From Gammaproteobacteria bacterium (lineage in GTDB: Bacteria; Pseudomonadota; Gammaproteobacteria; SZUA-229), in contig JABDQW010000228.1 of the NCBI GenBank assembly GCA_013042055.1, positions 1 through 43,363 of the forward strand: DNA of 43,363 nucleotides, read 5' to 3'. Made by a program: the position numbers and the translations under genes. The notes below the pieces were generated by a model, which ran no database searches, was not told the DNA's origin, and saw only the letters and a list, made by a program, of their open reading frames with translations. This document shows positions 34,755-43,363 of the stretch, in pieces; positions within the stretch are counted from its first letter, which is position 1, and each line of letters starts with the position of its first letter.

Positions 34755-36191
34755 TCACAACGACGGCGAACGAATCACCATCATTTTCTCGATCTGCATA
34801 TCTTTGAAGGTGTGTGGAATACCTCCTACACCATAGCCTGAATGCTTCAAGCCGGCGAAAGGCATCCAGTCGACACGGAATGCGGTATGATCATTCACCA
34901 TAATCGCGGATCCGTTGAGGTGCTTGAAGGCGTACATACAGGTGTCGATATTCTTGGAAAACACAGCGGCCTGGAAGGAAACCTCGAGTGCATTGGCGCG
35001 CGCTATGGCTTCATCGATGTGGTCGAACGCATACACCTGAATGACCGGGCCGAACACTTCATTGCGAGAAATAATCGCATTATCGGGCGGGTTGAATAAG
35101 ACCGTGGCTTCGTACGTGGTTTCACTCAATTTACTGCCACCGCTGATCAGTTCGGTGCCCTTGCTGACGGCGTCCTGAACCCATTCATCGACTCGGTCGG
35201 TTTCTGCCTGTCTGATCAACGGGCCGATTTCCGTGTCGGGCAGGATCGGATTGCCCACTTTCATCTGTTTACCCGCTTCTGCGATCCGCTCGGCGAGTTC
35301 GCGTGCGATGGATGCCTGAGCATAGACGCGCTGGACCGACACACAGACCTGGCCAGCGTGATAGAAGCCTGCTTTGGCGAGCAGCGGTACGGCATCATCT
35401 AGATCCGCGTCTTCGGCGACGATGACCGGGGCCACACCACCGTGTTCGAGCGCACAGCGGGTGCCGGGAGCGAGTTTGGAACGCAACATCCAGCCAACAC
35501 CGGCGCTGCCGATGAAGCTGAAGAAAGCAACACGATGGTCAGTGACCAGTTGTGTGGCCACATCGAGATCGGAGGTCACGATGCCCTGGCACCAGGCCTC
35601 GGGCAGGCCGGCTTCACGTAGAATGCCGATCAGGCGGAAACAGGACAGGGGGGTGTCACCGGCTGGCTTGATGATTACCGGGCAGCCGGCTGCGATCGCC
35701 GGGCCCAGTTGGTGCACGGCAAGATTGAGCGGGTGATTGAAAGCACTGACAGCGATAACCACACCGATGGGCTCGTGCGTGGTAAAGGCAAGCCGGTTCA
35801 TCGAGGCAGCGTTCTTCTGCATCGGGATTTCGTCACCGTGTCCCGCGCGCAAAACCTCGATGCAGTTCTTGATGCCATCGATGGCGCGCGCGACTTCGAC
35901 TTTTGAATCGATCAGCGGCTTGCCGCCTTCGCGTGCCGCTTCGACGGCAAGCTCGTCAAAGCGCGATTGCATGATGCCGGCGGTTTTTTCCAGCACCTGT
36001 ATCCGTTGTTCGGCAGGTAGCCAATTTTTTTTGTCTCGAAACAGCGCATCAGCCGTCGACAAGGCGGTCTCAACCGCGTCGCTGCCACCGGTATCCACGG
36101 TAGCTATAACCGCACTGTCGTACGGCGCCGTGACTTCGACTTGGCCTGTTGCGGTGGCACCGGGAACCAGAAGCGGAAAGTGATCAGTCAT
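34755..36191 (-). CDS. Aldehyde dehydrogenase family protein
   Basis: ALEHGGVAPVIV, FYHAGQVCVSVQRVYA catalytic Cys, NEVFGPVIQVYAFD. Confidence 0.93.
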   Translation of the reverse strand: MTDHFPLLVPGATATGQVEVTAPYDSAVIATVDTGGSDAVETALSTADALFRDKKNWLPAEQRIQVLEKTAGIMQSRFDELAVEAAREGGKPLIDSKVEVARAIDGIKNCIEVLRAGHGDEIPMQKNAASMNRLAFTTHEPIGVVIAVSAFNHPLNLAVHQLGPAIAAGCPVIIKPAGDTPLSCFRLIGILREAGLPEAWCQGIVTSDLDVATQLVTDHRVAFFSFIGSAGVGWMLRSKLAPGTRCALEHGGVAPVIVAEDADLDDAVPLLAKAGFYHAGQVCVSVQRVYAQASIARELAERIAEAGKQMKVGNPILPDTEIGPLIRQAETDRVDEWVQDAVSKGTELISGGSKLSETTYEATVLFNPPDNAIISRNEVFGPVIQVYAFDHIDEAIARANALEVSFQAAVFSKNIDTCMYAFKHLNGSAIMVNDHTAFRVDWMPFAGLKHSGYGVGGIPHTFKDMQIEKMMVIRSPSL

Positions 36192-36209
36192 TTATCTATA
36201 CCCTCAATA

Positions 36210-36449
36210 ATCCTAGATTCCGCAGTTGAACACAGATTTAGCGCTGCACCGCTAGCGTCAGGGCAAGGCGCGACTTGCAGCTAATGGCCGTAGTCCTTGG
36301 CAAAAGTTGCAACGCCGCCATGGCGCTAGCGGGGCGGTGATAAACTGTGTAGCGACTCACCCGTTGGGTGAACGTCAAATACTACATAACTTTTCGAATA
36401 ATCATAGAGCTGACTAGAAGTAATAGCGATCAACTGCGGAATCTAGGAT
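36210..36449. mobile_element. 240-bp MITE-like non-autonomous element with 20-bp perfect terminal inverted repeats (ATCCTAGATTCCGCAGTTGA)
   Basis: Left 36210-36229, right 36430-36449; no ORF; left end matches the solo copies near 1.35 and 5.8 kb. Confidence 0.8.
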
Positions 36450-36533
36450 AATCAGTACCATCGAGGCACGGCATGTCCCAAGCCTGATGTGTCATTCATT
36501 AGCGAGCGGGTGCTCGCGAATCTGGCCATGGTT

Positions 36534-38186
36534 TCATATAGGGCAGGCAATATCACCCAAGCGTTCGGTCAGTTTCATGTTCTCGCTATAATCAATCGGT
36601 ATTACGACCAGGCTTGGCCCGCGTTCATTGAAGGCCTTTTCCAGCGTCAACGCCAAGTCCGTGCTTTTATCGACAACATGGCCTTTCCAGCCGAATGCAC
36701 TCGCCAGCTTGAGCCAGTCCGGATTGCCAAAGCTCAGGTCGGTGTGCTGGCCGAATTGCGTTTGTTGTTTCCATGCAATCAAGCCGTATGCCTTGTCTTC
36801 CCAGATCATCGCGACGATATTCGAATCCAAGCGCCGCGCCGTTTCCATTTCTTGCACATTCATCATAAACCCGGCATCGCCACAGACCGCGATAACACGG
36901 CGCTGGGGTAAGACCAGATTGGCGGCGATGGCACCCGGAAGCGCCGAGCCCATCGAGCAGAATCCATTCGGTATCAAGCAGGTGTTCGGTTCGTGGCATT
37001 GATAATGTCTGGCTATCCACATTTTGTGGGCGCCGACATCAGACAACAGGATATCTTCAGGCCCCATAACCTGGCGAACATCCCATAAAACCTTTTGGGG
37101 CTTGATGACGCCTTCGGTGTCGTCATCCTTGTATTGTTCGAGTTCAGCGGTCATATCACGACGAGTAGCTGCCTGTTGGGAAAGATCAAAGTCGAGACCG
37201 TCACTGGCTTCGACGCGCTGGTTCAGCATCCATAAGGTATGGGCGAGATCACCGACGATTTCGGTTTCGGGATGATAGTCTTCGTCGATCTCGGCAGGCA
37301 GAAAATCGGCATGAATAATATGTTTGTTGCCCGCAGCATTCCACAGGTCAGGGTGGTATTCGACCATGTCATAACCGAGCGCGAGCACGACGTCGGCGGC
37401 GTCCATCGCACAGGCAACTACGTCCTTGGCCTGTAGACCAATCGTGTACAGGCAGTAATCCGCGTCCATGTCAACGCAGCCTTTCGCCATGAAGGTGCTG
37501 ATCACGCCGATACCGGTGTTTTCGCAGAACATGCGCAGCTGCTTGCTGGCGCGTTTCCGAATACAGCCGTTGCCGGCCAGAATCACTGGGTGTTTCGCGT
37601 TCGTCAAGATCTCGAATGCAACGTCGACGATTTTATCGTCAGGTACCGGACGTCTGAAGCGTTGCGGTTGCAGCGGTTTTGCCGATGTGTCCTTTTTGGC
37701 GATATCTTCGGGCAGTTCGATGTGCACGGCTCCGGGTTTTTCGGTGCGCGCCAGTCGCACGGCCTTGCGCACGATCTCCGGGATGTTGTTCTGATGCAGA
37801 ATGGTCGTTGCCCACTTGGTCACGGGTTCGAACATATCGACGACATCCATGATCTGGTGGGACTCTTTGTGCAGGCGCTCGGTATCGCCTTGACCGGTCA
37901 AAACCAGCATGGGTGCTCGGTCCATGTTGGAATCTGCGACACCGGTGATCAGATTGGTCGCGCCAGGTCCCAGTGTGCCGAGACAGCCGGCGGTATGGCC
38001 GGTCAGACGACCGTAGATCTCGGCCATGAAGGCGGCCCCTTGTTCGTGTCGGCAAAGGATAAATTGAACCTTGTCCGATTTCTCCAGCGACAACATGAAA
38101 TCGGCATTTTCTTCCCCCGGCACGCCGAAGATATATTCGATGCCCTCTGCTTCCAGGCATTGCACAAGCAAATCGGATGCTTTCAT
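36534..38186 (-). CDS. Acetolactate synthase large subunit-like ThDP-dependent enzyme
   Basis: EGIEYIFGVPGEENADF, RHEQGAAFMAEIYGRLTG, GDAGFMMNVQEMETA...NIVAMIWEDKAYG. Confidence 0.92.
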   Translation of the reverse strand: MKASDLLVQCLEAEGIEYIFGVPGEENADFMLSLEKSDKVQFILCRHEQGAAFMAEIYGRLTGHTAGCLGTLGPGATNLITGVADSNMDRAPMLVLTGQGDTERLHKESHQIMDVVDMFEPVTKWATTILHQNNIPEIVRKAVRLARTEKPGAVHIELPEDIAKKDTSAKPLQPQRFRRPVPDDKIVDVAFEILTNAKHPVILAGNGCIRKRASKQLRMFCENTGIGVISTFMAKGCVDMDADYCLYTIGLQAKDVVACAMDAADVVLALGYDMVEYHPDLWNAAGNKHIIHADFLPAEIDEDYHPETEIVGDLAHTLWMLNQRVEASDGLDFDLSQQAATRRDMTAELEQYKDDDTEGVIKPQKVLWDVRQVMGPEDILLSDVGAHKMWIARHYQCHEPNTCLIPNGFCSMGSALPGAIAANLVLPQRRVIAVCGDAGFMMNVQEMETARRLDSNIVAMIWEDKAYGLIAWKQQTQFGQHTDLSFGNPDWLKLASAFGWKGHVVDKSTDLALTLEKAFNERGPSLVVIPIDYSENMKLTERLGDIACPI

Positions 38187-38346
38187 CTAAATTCCTTAGA
38201 TTTATCTTATTTTTGGATCGAATCGAGCGCTATCGTTTACATGATAGACCGGTAATCGCGGTAAGCCAATAGTTAGTTACGATGAAGTTTCCGGAACGCA
38301 GTTATGATAAGATCGAGCGCATTATCATTGCAGTATCGAGAGACGT

Positions 38347-38859
38347 ATGAACACCCGATTCATCACGCTGGCTATTATCATCTTTGCGGTTGCGGTATTC
38401 AGAATACTGCCGCATCCTCCCAATGTGTCGCCGATAGCGGCAATGGCTTTGTTCGGTGGCGCTTACTTCTCCGACAAACGTCTAGCTTTTCTGGTACCGT
38501 TTCTAGCGCTGTTGCTCAGCGATCTGATACTCGGCCTGCATGGCACCATGCTATATGTCTATGGTGGATTTGCGTTGACCGTTGTCATCGGCTTCTGGGT
38601 CCGGAAACAGCTGAATATTGGTCGTATCGCTGTCGCCGCCGTCGGTGCATCGATTCTGTTCTTCATGCTGACTAACTTCGGTGTCTGGTTAACATCTGGC
38701 ATGTATCCGATGACGGCTGATGGGCTGATGCAAGCTTATATTGCCGGCATACCGTTTTTACAGAACAGTCTGTTGGGTAATCTTATTTTTACCGCACTGC
38801 TGTTTGGTGGCTTTGCCGCACTGCAGCGCAATGTGCCCGCACTGTCCGAGAACACTTGA
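38347..38859 (+). CDS. DUF6580-like multi-TM membrane protein
   Basis: RILPHPPNVSPIAAMALFGGAYFSDKRLAFLVPFLALLLSDLILG. Confidence 0.8.
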   Translation: MNTRFITLAIIIFAVAVFRILPHPPNVSPIAAMALFGGAYFSDKRLAFLVPFLALLLSDLILGLHGTMLYVYGGFALTVVIGFWVRKQLNIGRIAVAAVGASILFFMLTNFGVWLTSGMYPMTADGLMQAYIAGIPFLQNSLLGNLIFTALLFGGFAALQRNVPALSENT

Positions 38860-38937
38860 GATCGTAGTCGAAAAGCCGTGAATCGCAGATAGTGCGATAG
38901 ACCTTGTGTTGGCTTAAGATTTGGAGCATTTATATTT

Positions 38938-39062
38938 ACTACCAAGCCGCAAAAAACGCAAAGGACGCAAACATCGTTTTTCGATGACGATTACTGAAAT
39001 ACCTACAGAAGTAGGTATCCAGAAATAAACACTCGCGTTCTCTGCGTTATTCGCGGCTACTG
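38938..39062. repeat. Inverted repeat AGCCGCAAAAAACGCAAAGGACGC ... GCGTTCTCTGCGTTATTCGCGGCT
   Basis: Direct inspection; same family as 16184-16281. Confidence 0.55.
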
Positions 39063-39105
39063 AGACAGTTTTTATTTTCTAACGATACGCCGGAATTCTC
39101 GAAGA

Positions 39106-39711
39106 TCAGAAAACATAAGGCGTCTCGAGGTCACCTCTGAAGAAATGGCTTTCCAGCGGCTTGCGCTCCCTAGCGGCTGTCTCGCCGGCAACTAAACCCG
39201 CCTCTATAGCTTCGATGTCACCATAGTAGCCGACCGCGATCACCGACATCGGTGTTAACTCCTGCGGTAGTTTAAAAATCTCGCGGGCACGTTCAGCATC
39301 AAATCCACCCATCTGGTGTGCAAACAAACCCAACGACGTTGCCTGCAGGCAGATGTTCATACTGGCAGCACCGGTGTCGTATTGTGCCCAGCGATTGGAA
39401 TTGCCATTATGCGAGAACACTTCACTTGCGCAAGCGACGATCAACAATGACGCATTCTTTGCCCACAATTGATTAATTGACATCAGGCAGGAGAGCGCAA
39501 ACTGCCATGCGACCTCATTGTCATGTCTGTTGCAGACGATAAAGCGCCAGGGCTGTTCGTTGTAGCAAGAAGGCGCCCAGTGTGCTGCTTCGAGCAAAGC
39601 CATGACGGTTTCACTGTCAACAACACGCTCCGGATCGAATGCTTGCGGGCTCCAACGTGCGGCGATCAAGGGATCGATTTCAACACGGGTGTTTGCTTTT
39701 TTTTCTGTCAT
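39106..39711 (-). CDS. Nitroreductase family protein
   Basis: RWSPQAFDPERVVDSETVMALLEAAHWAPSCYNEQPWRFIV. Confidence 0.92.
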   Translation of the reverse strand: MTEKKANTRVEIDPLIAARWSPQAFDPERVVDSETVMALLEAAHWAPSCYNEQPWRFIVCNRHDNEVAWQFALSCLMSINQLWAKNASLLIVACASEVFSHNGNSNRWAQYDTGAASMNICLQATSLGLFAHQMGGFDAERAREIFKLPQELTPMSVIAVGYYGDIEAIEAGLVAGETAARERKPLESHFFRGDLETPYVF

Positions 39712-39779
39712 GATAACTCCATAGGTTAGCTGATGCAGGATGTTTGTATTATCTGTTTACCACGTCGTGCTTGCAGACA

Positions 39780-40553
39780 TCACGGCTTTATGCCCACGCC
39801 TTTGTTTAACAGTCTCAGCGCGAAGAAAAAAAGTCCGGTAATGAACAGTACGATGATGATAAATGCTATTGTTAGATCGATGTCGGTTATACCAAGAAAA
39901 CCGTAGCGAAATGCGTTTATCATATACAGAATTGGATTTACCAGTGATATCGTTTGCCAGAACTCGGGCAGCATGTTGATCGAATAAAAAATACCACCGA
40001 GGTACGTCAATGGCGTCAGGATGAAGGTTGGAATGATGCTGATATCGTCGAACGTTTTGGCATACACTGCATTGATGAATCCAGCCAAGGCGAACAGTAT
40101 GGATGTGAGAATAAACACCGCCAGCGTGATGCCGTAATTATGGATTTCAATTCGGGTGAAGAACATCGACACGATAGTGACGACGATACCAACAACGAGG
40201 CCGCGCATCATGCCACCCGAAACATAGCCCGCGACGATGATGTAGTTGGGTAGCGGCGAAATCATCATTTCTTCAACACTGCGATGAAACTTCGCGCTGA
40301 AGAACGAGGAAACGCAGTTAGCGTAGGCGTTGCTGATAACTGACATCAGGATCAGGCCGGGTACGATATAGTCGATGTAGGCGAAGCCATTAATATCGCC
40401 GATTTGAGAGCCAATGAGCTCACCGAAGATGATGAAATACAAGGCCACGGTTATCGCAGGCGGCACGACGGTCTGCACCCAGATGCGTATAAAGCGCAAA
40501 AATTCCTTGATCGTGATTGTTTTGAAGGCGTTGTACTGTGCGGAGAGCCTCAT
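39780..40553 (-). CDS. ABC-2 type transporter permease
   Basis: Six TM segments, GLILMSVISNAYANCVSSFFSAKFHRSVEEMMISPL. Confidence 0.93.
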   Translation of the reverse strand: MRLSAQYNAFKTITIKEFLRFIRIWVQTVVPPAITVALYFIIFGELIGSQIGDINGFAYIDYIVPGLILMSVISNAYANCVSSFFSAKFHRSVEEMMISPLPNYIIVAGYVSGGMMRGLVVGIVVTIVSMFFTRIEIHNYGITLAVFILTSILFALAGFINAVYAKTFDDISIIPTFILTPLTYLGGIFYSINMLPEFWQTISLVNPILYMINAFRYGFLGITDIDLTIAFIIIVLFITGLFFFALRLLNKGVGIKP

Positions 40554-41491
40554 TTGACCACTGCCTGGTTGTTATTGCCGTTGTTTTTTAGCATGGACAC
40601 AAAAAGCTGTTCCAATCGGTTGCTCTTGTTGCGCATGCTGAGTACGTTTATGTCGCATTCGGACAGGCGCTTATAGAGACCGTTCAGGTTGTGACCTTTA
40701 TCGATGTCCACTTCCATGGTATTGCCATCGAGTAGACGCACACGGTAGTCGCCACAATCCGGCAGCTCGCAGAGTTCGCGATCGAGGTAGAGCACGAAGG
40801 TTTCCAGATTCAGGCGATCGAGTAGCGAGCGCATATCGGTTTGTTCTATTGTGACACCCTGATCGATAATCGCGATGTTGTCACACAGGCTTTCCGCTTC
40901 CTCCAGGTAGTGCGTGGTCAATATAATCGTGGTGCCTGTGGCGTTGAGTTCGCGCATGAAGTTCCACATCGAGTGTCTGATCTCAATGTCCACACCGGCG
41001 GTCGGTTCGTCGAGAATCAGTAATTTTGGCTCGTGTACCAGTGATCGGGCGATCATCAGCCGGCGCTTCATCCCGCCCGAAAGTTCCCTGGCCATATCGA
41101 AGCGTCGATCCCAGAGTTCGAGTCGCTCCAGATTTTCCTGCGCGCGTATGCGCGCCAGTCGGCGCGGTATACCGTAGTAGCCGGCCTGATTGATCAGGAT
41201 TTCGCCAACGGGCTCGAAGATATTGAAGTTGAATTCCTGAGGGACCAGCCCAATATGCATCCGGGCTGCAGCAGGGTCCCGATCGAGATCCACGCCATAA
41301 ACGTTGACCTGGCCGGATGTTTTGTTGATCAGAGAGCAGATGATACCGATAGTGGTGGACTTGCCAGCGCCGTTCGGGCCGAGCAAGGCGTAGAAATCAC
41401 CCTGGTTGACCGTCAAGTTGACGCCGTACAGCGCTTGAAAGCCGTTGCGGTAAATTTTTTGCAGGTTGTCGATTTCGAGCGCTTTCAACAC
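40550..41491 (-). CDS. ABC-2 type transporter ATP-binding protein
   Basis: LLGPNGAGKSTTIGII, ELSGGMKRRLMIARSLVHEPKLLILDEPTAGVD. Confidence 0.95.
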   Translation of the reverse strand: MLKALEIDNLQKIYRNGFQALYGVNLTVNQGDFYALLGPNGAGKSTTIGIICSLINKTSGQVNVYGVDLDRDPAAARMHIGLVPQEFNFNIFEPVGEILINQAGYYGIPRRLARIRAQENLERLELWDRRFDMARELSGGMKRRLMIARSLVHEPKLLILDEPTAGVDIEIRHSMWNFMRELNATGTTIILTTHYLEEAESLCDNIAIIDQGVTIEQTDMRSLLDRLNLETFVLYLDRELCELPDCGDYRVRLLDGNTMEVDIDKGHNLNGLYKRLSECDINVLSMRNKSNRLEQLFVSMLKNNGNNNQAVVK

Positions 41492-41677
41492 ATTTCCTCT
41501 ACCAGGCCTTGGTACTGTGCGTTTCTGTAACTCATTGTAATAATAAGTTTTTGTTGGCTCTGCTGTGTGCTGCCACGGAATGGCAGGTGATGACAGGGTT
41601 TACAAAAGTCATACGACCGTCTAATATTTCATTGATAACTATCAGGACGCAGTAATTTACCGTAAATACGAGGCAAC

Positions 41678-42250
41678 ATGGGAACCAAAGGTGACAATAA
41701 CCGGACAAGAATTGTAGAGGCAGCTGATCGGCTGTTTTACCAGCGTGGCTACAATCAGACTTCTTTCAGCGATATCGCTGATATCACCGGTATTCCTCGT
41801 GGAAACTTTTATTATTACTTCAAAACCAAGGACGATATTCTGGCTGCCGTGGTGGATGCTCGTGTCGCTCAGTACGAGGAAGCGCTGATCAATTGCGATA
41901 ACGCCAGCGATGATCCGCGTGAACGCCTACTCACTTTTATCGATATCATGGCCGGTAGTGAGAAGGCCGTTCTCGATGCCGGATGTCCGATCGGATCGTT
42001 GTGCACCGAACTCGCCAAGGATTCTGATGAGTTGCAAACGAAATCAAGAGAAGTGTTTGAATTGCTGCGTGACTGGATGTGCCAGCAGTTTGAGGCGATC
42101 GGCTACGCCGATGCAAACGACAAAGCCATGGATATGCTGGCTCGTATGCAGGGTGTTGCTCTGATCGCGTGTGCGTTTAAGGATAACGCTTATCTGCACA
42201 GAAGCGTCGCCGAGCTCAAGAGTTGGGTCAATAGTTTGGCCCTGAATTGA
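41678..42250 (+). CDS. TetR/AcrR family regulator
   Basis: IVEAADRLFYQRGYNQTSFSDIADITGIPRGNFYYYFKTKDDIL. Confidence 0.93.
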   Translation: MGTKGDNNRTRIVEAADRLFYQRGYNQTSFSDIADITGIPRGNFYYYFKTKDDILAAVVDARVAQYEEALINCDNASDDPRERLLTFIDIMAGSEKAVLDAGCPIGSLCTELAKDSDELQTKSREVFELLRDWMCQQFEAIGYADANDKAMDMLARMQGVALIACAFKDNAYLHRSVAELKSWVNSLALN

Positions 42251-42289
42251 AACTGATCAGTGTAGTTATCGCAGGTACCAGGACACGTC

Positions 42290-42730
42290 ATGGATATAGC
42301 AGTTCAACAAAACTATCTCGATGCCTTCAAAGGCCGCTTTACCTCTCTGATGCGCTGGCATCAGCTGGACGAGTTTTGGTCGGATTTTAAGCAACAGGCC
42401 GATGATGATTGGTACATCTATCACGTCGGTGATGAGCCACCGGAAGCGCCTGTCGACAGAAGCACATTGCTCACATTTATCGAGGAAATCGACAACCTGT
42501 TACATCAGGAACACGACGAGGACTACTGCGGTATTGTCTATACTGACAGTAAGGAAGCGCCTTCGTATATCAAGATTTTCGACCCCCATAACCTCGGTGT
42601 TTCCTGTGGCTACAGCGAGAAGCCACCATTGCCGGGTTGGATACTGTCAAAAATACCACCAATGGAACTCGAGGAAGCGCTGTACCCGACGGCCAGCCGC
42701 AGACGCTGGTGGGAACGCATCTTCGAATGA
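42290..42730 (+). CDS. Hypothetical protein, 146 aa
   Basis: Complete ORF, co-directional with TetR; no recognised family. Confidence 0.7.
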   Translation: MDIAVQQNYLDAFKGRFTSLMRWHQLDEFWSDFKQQADDDWYIYHVGDEPPEAPVDRSTLLTFIEEIDNLLHQEHDEDYCGIVYTDSKEAPSYIKIFDPHNLGVSCGYSEKPPLPGWILSKIPPMELEEALYPTASRRRWWERIFE

Positions 42731-42787
42731 TCGCGTCTTCTCGACCGACTTTTTTAACGACGCAAAACGTGCTGAAGTTACGCTCGG

Positions 42788-42856
42788 AGTAGGAGCGGCT
42801 TCAGCCGCGAACAGCTTGCGTTTTGCACTCTCATTCGCGGCTAAAGCCGCTCCACA
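42788..42856. repeat. Palindromic repeat GTAGGAGCGGCTTCAGCCGCGAAC ... TTCGCGGCTAAAGCCGCTCC
   Basis: Same core as at about 24.44 and 33.69 kb. Confidence 0.8.
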
Positions 42857-42913
42857 ATGTTATTCTGCTTTCAAACAAGCCGGTTAAAACTAACTGCCCG
42901 ATTGATTTCCCGA

Positions 42914-43336
42914 TTACTGCTGATAGTCTTGTTGATATTCTTCGGTCGGTGCGATGGCTTGAACAATATCTAAGTAAATCCCATTCGGGTCCCGAATACA
43001 AAAGTGGCGCTGACCCCAGTCTTCAGAGCGAAGCTCCAGCACGATATCGAGCGCCTGCTGTTGTGCAAACGCATAAGCCGCATCGGCATCGTCCACCTCG
43101 AGGCTGAAGATCACACCGCTGCCCGAATAAGCGCGATGAAATATTTCCGGTTGTGACGGCTGGTCAGGCAGTAAAAACCCCAGCTGTACGCCAGATTCCG
43201 ATACAAGATGAATATACCACTCGTTCTCAAAGGCAACATGAAAACCCAAATTTTCCGCGTAGAATGCGTTCGCTGTCTGAAGATCCGTGACTGTGAATAC
43301 TGGAAATGAGCTGTTGGGTTGTATCATTGGTTTCAT
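42914..43336 (-). CDS. Glyoxalase/bleomycin-resistance (VOC) family protein
   Basis: FTVTDLQTANAFYAENLGFHVAFENEWYIHLVSESGVQLGFL; HFCIRDPNGIYLDIVQ. Confidence 0.92.
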   Translation of the reverse strand: MKPMIQPNSSFPVFTVTDLQTANAFYAENLGFHVAFENEWYIHLVSESGVQLGFLLPDQPSQPEIFHRAYSGSGVIFSLEVDDADAAYAFAQQQALDIVLELRSEDWGQRHFCIRDPNGIYLDIVQAIAPTEEYQQDYQQ

Positions 43337-43363
43337 CGCATTTGAATTGGTCTTGCTCTACTA

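Overview
The window looks like a gammaproteobacterial chromosome segment (taxonomy is inference from gene families only). Main contents: (1) Two paralogous loci, at about 1.4-5.65 kb and 12.0-16.2 kb. Each has a divergent TetR regulator, an exported MBL-fold hydrolase, a glycine-zipper/Cys exported protein and a secreted Pro/Gly/Asp-rich repeat protein. Locus A also carries a DUF3302/HlyD (YiaW/YiaV-like) pair and locus B an outer-membrane barrel. (2) A prokaryotic pentameric ligand-gated ion channel (6063-7175), plus a previously uncalled remnant of a second one at about 20.94-21.14 kb. (3) A 2-TM K+-type channel with a TVGHG filter and a COG0523 metallochaperone GTPase. (4) An unusual four-gene operon (16285-20915): a 611-aa membrane protein of unknown function, a LolD/MacB-type ATPase, an FtsX/LolC-type permease and a ZnuA-like binding protein whose first two canonical metal-ligand motifs appear degenerate. 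(5) A complete MoxR-DUF58-DUF4381-VWA-VWA/TPR-BatD operon. (6) A cobalamin riboswitch followed by a BtuB-like receptor, TonB and a PduO-type adenosyltransferase. (7) Ordinary metabolic and transport genes to the end (ROK kinase, ALDH, acetolactate synthase, DUF6580, nitroreductase, ABC-2 exporter, TetR, glyoxalase-like). Intergenic DNA is rich in small repeats: IS1380/ISEcp1-like ends and a 240-bp MITE-like element, RAYT/REP palindromes with a RAYT C-terminal remnant, and nested palindromes. Several gene relics are present. All calls come from reading the sequence and supplied ORFs; no database search was run.
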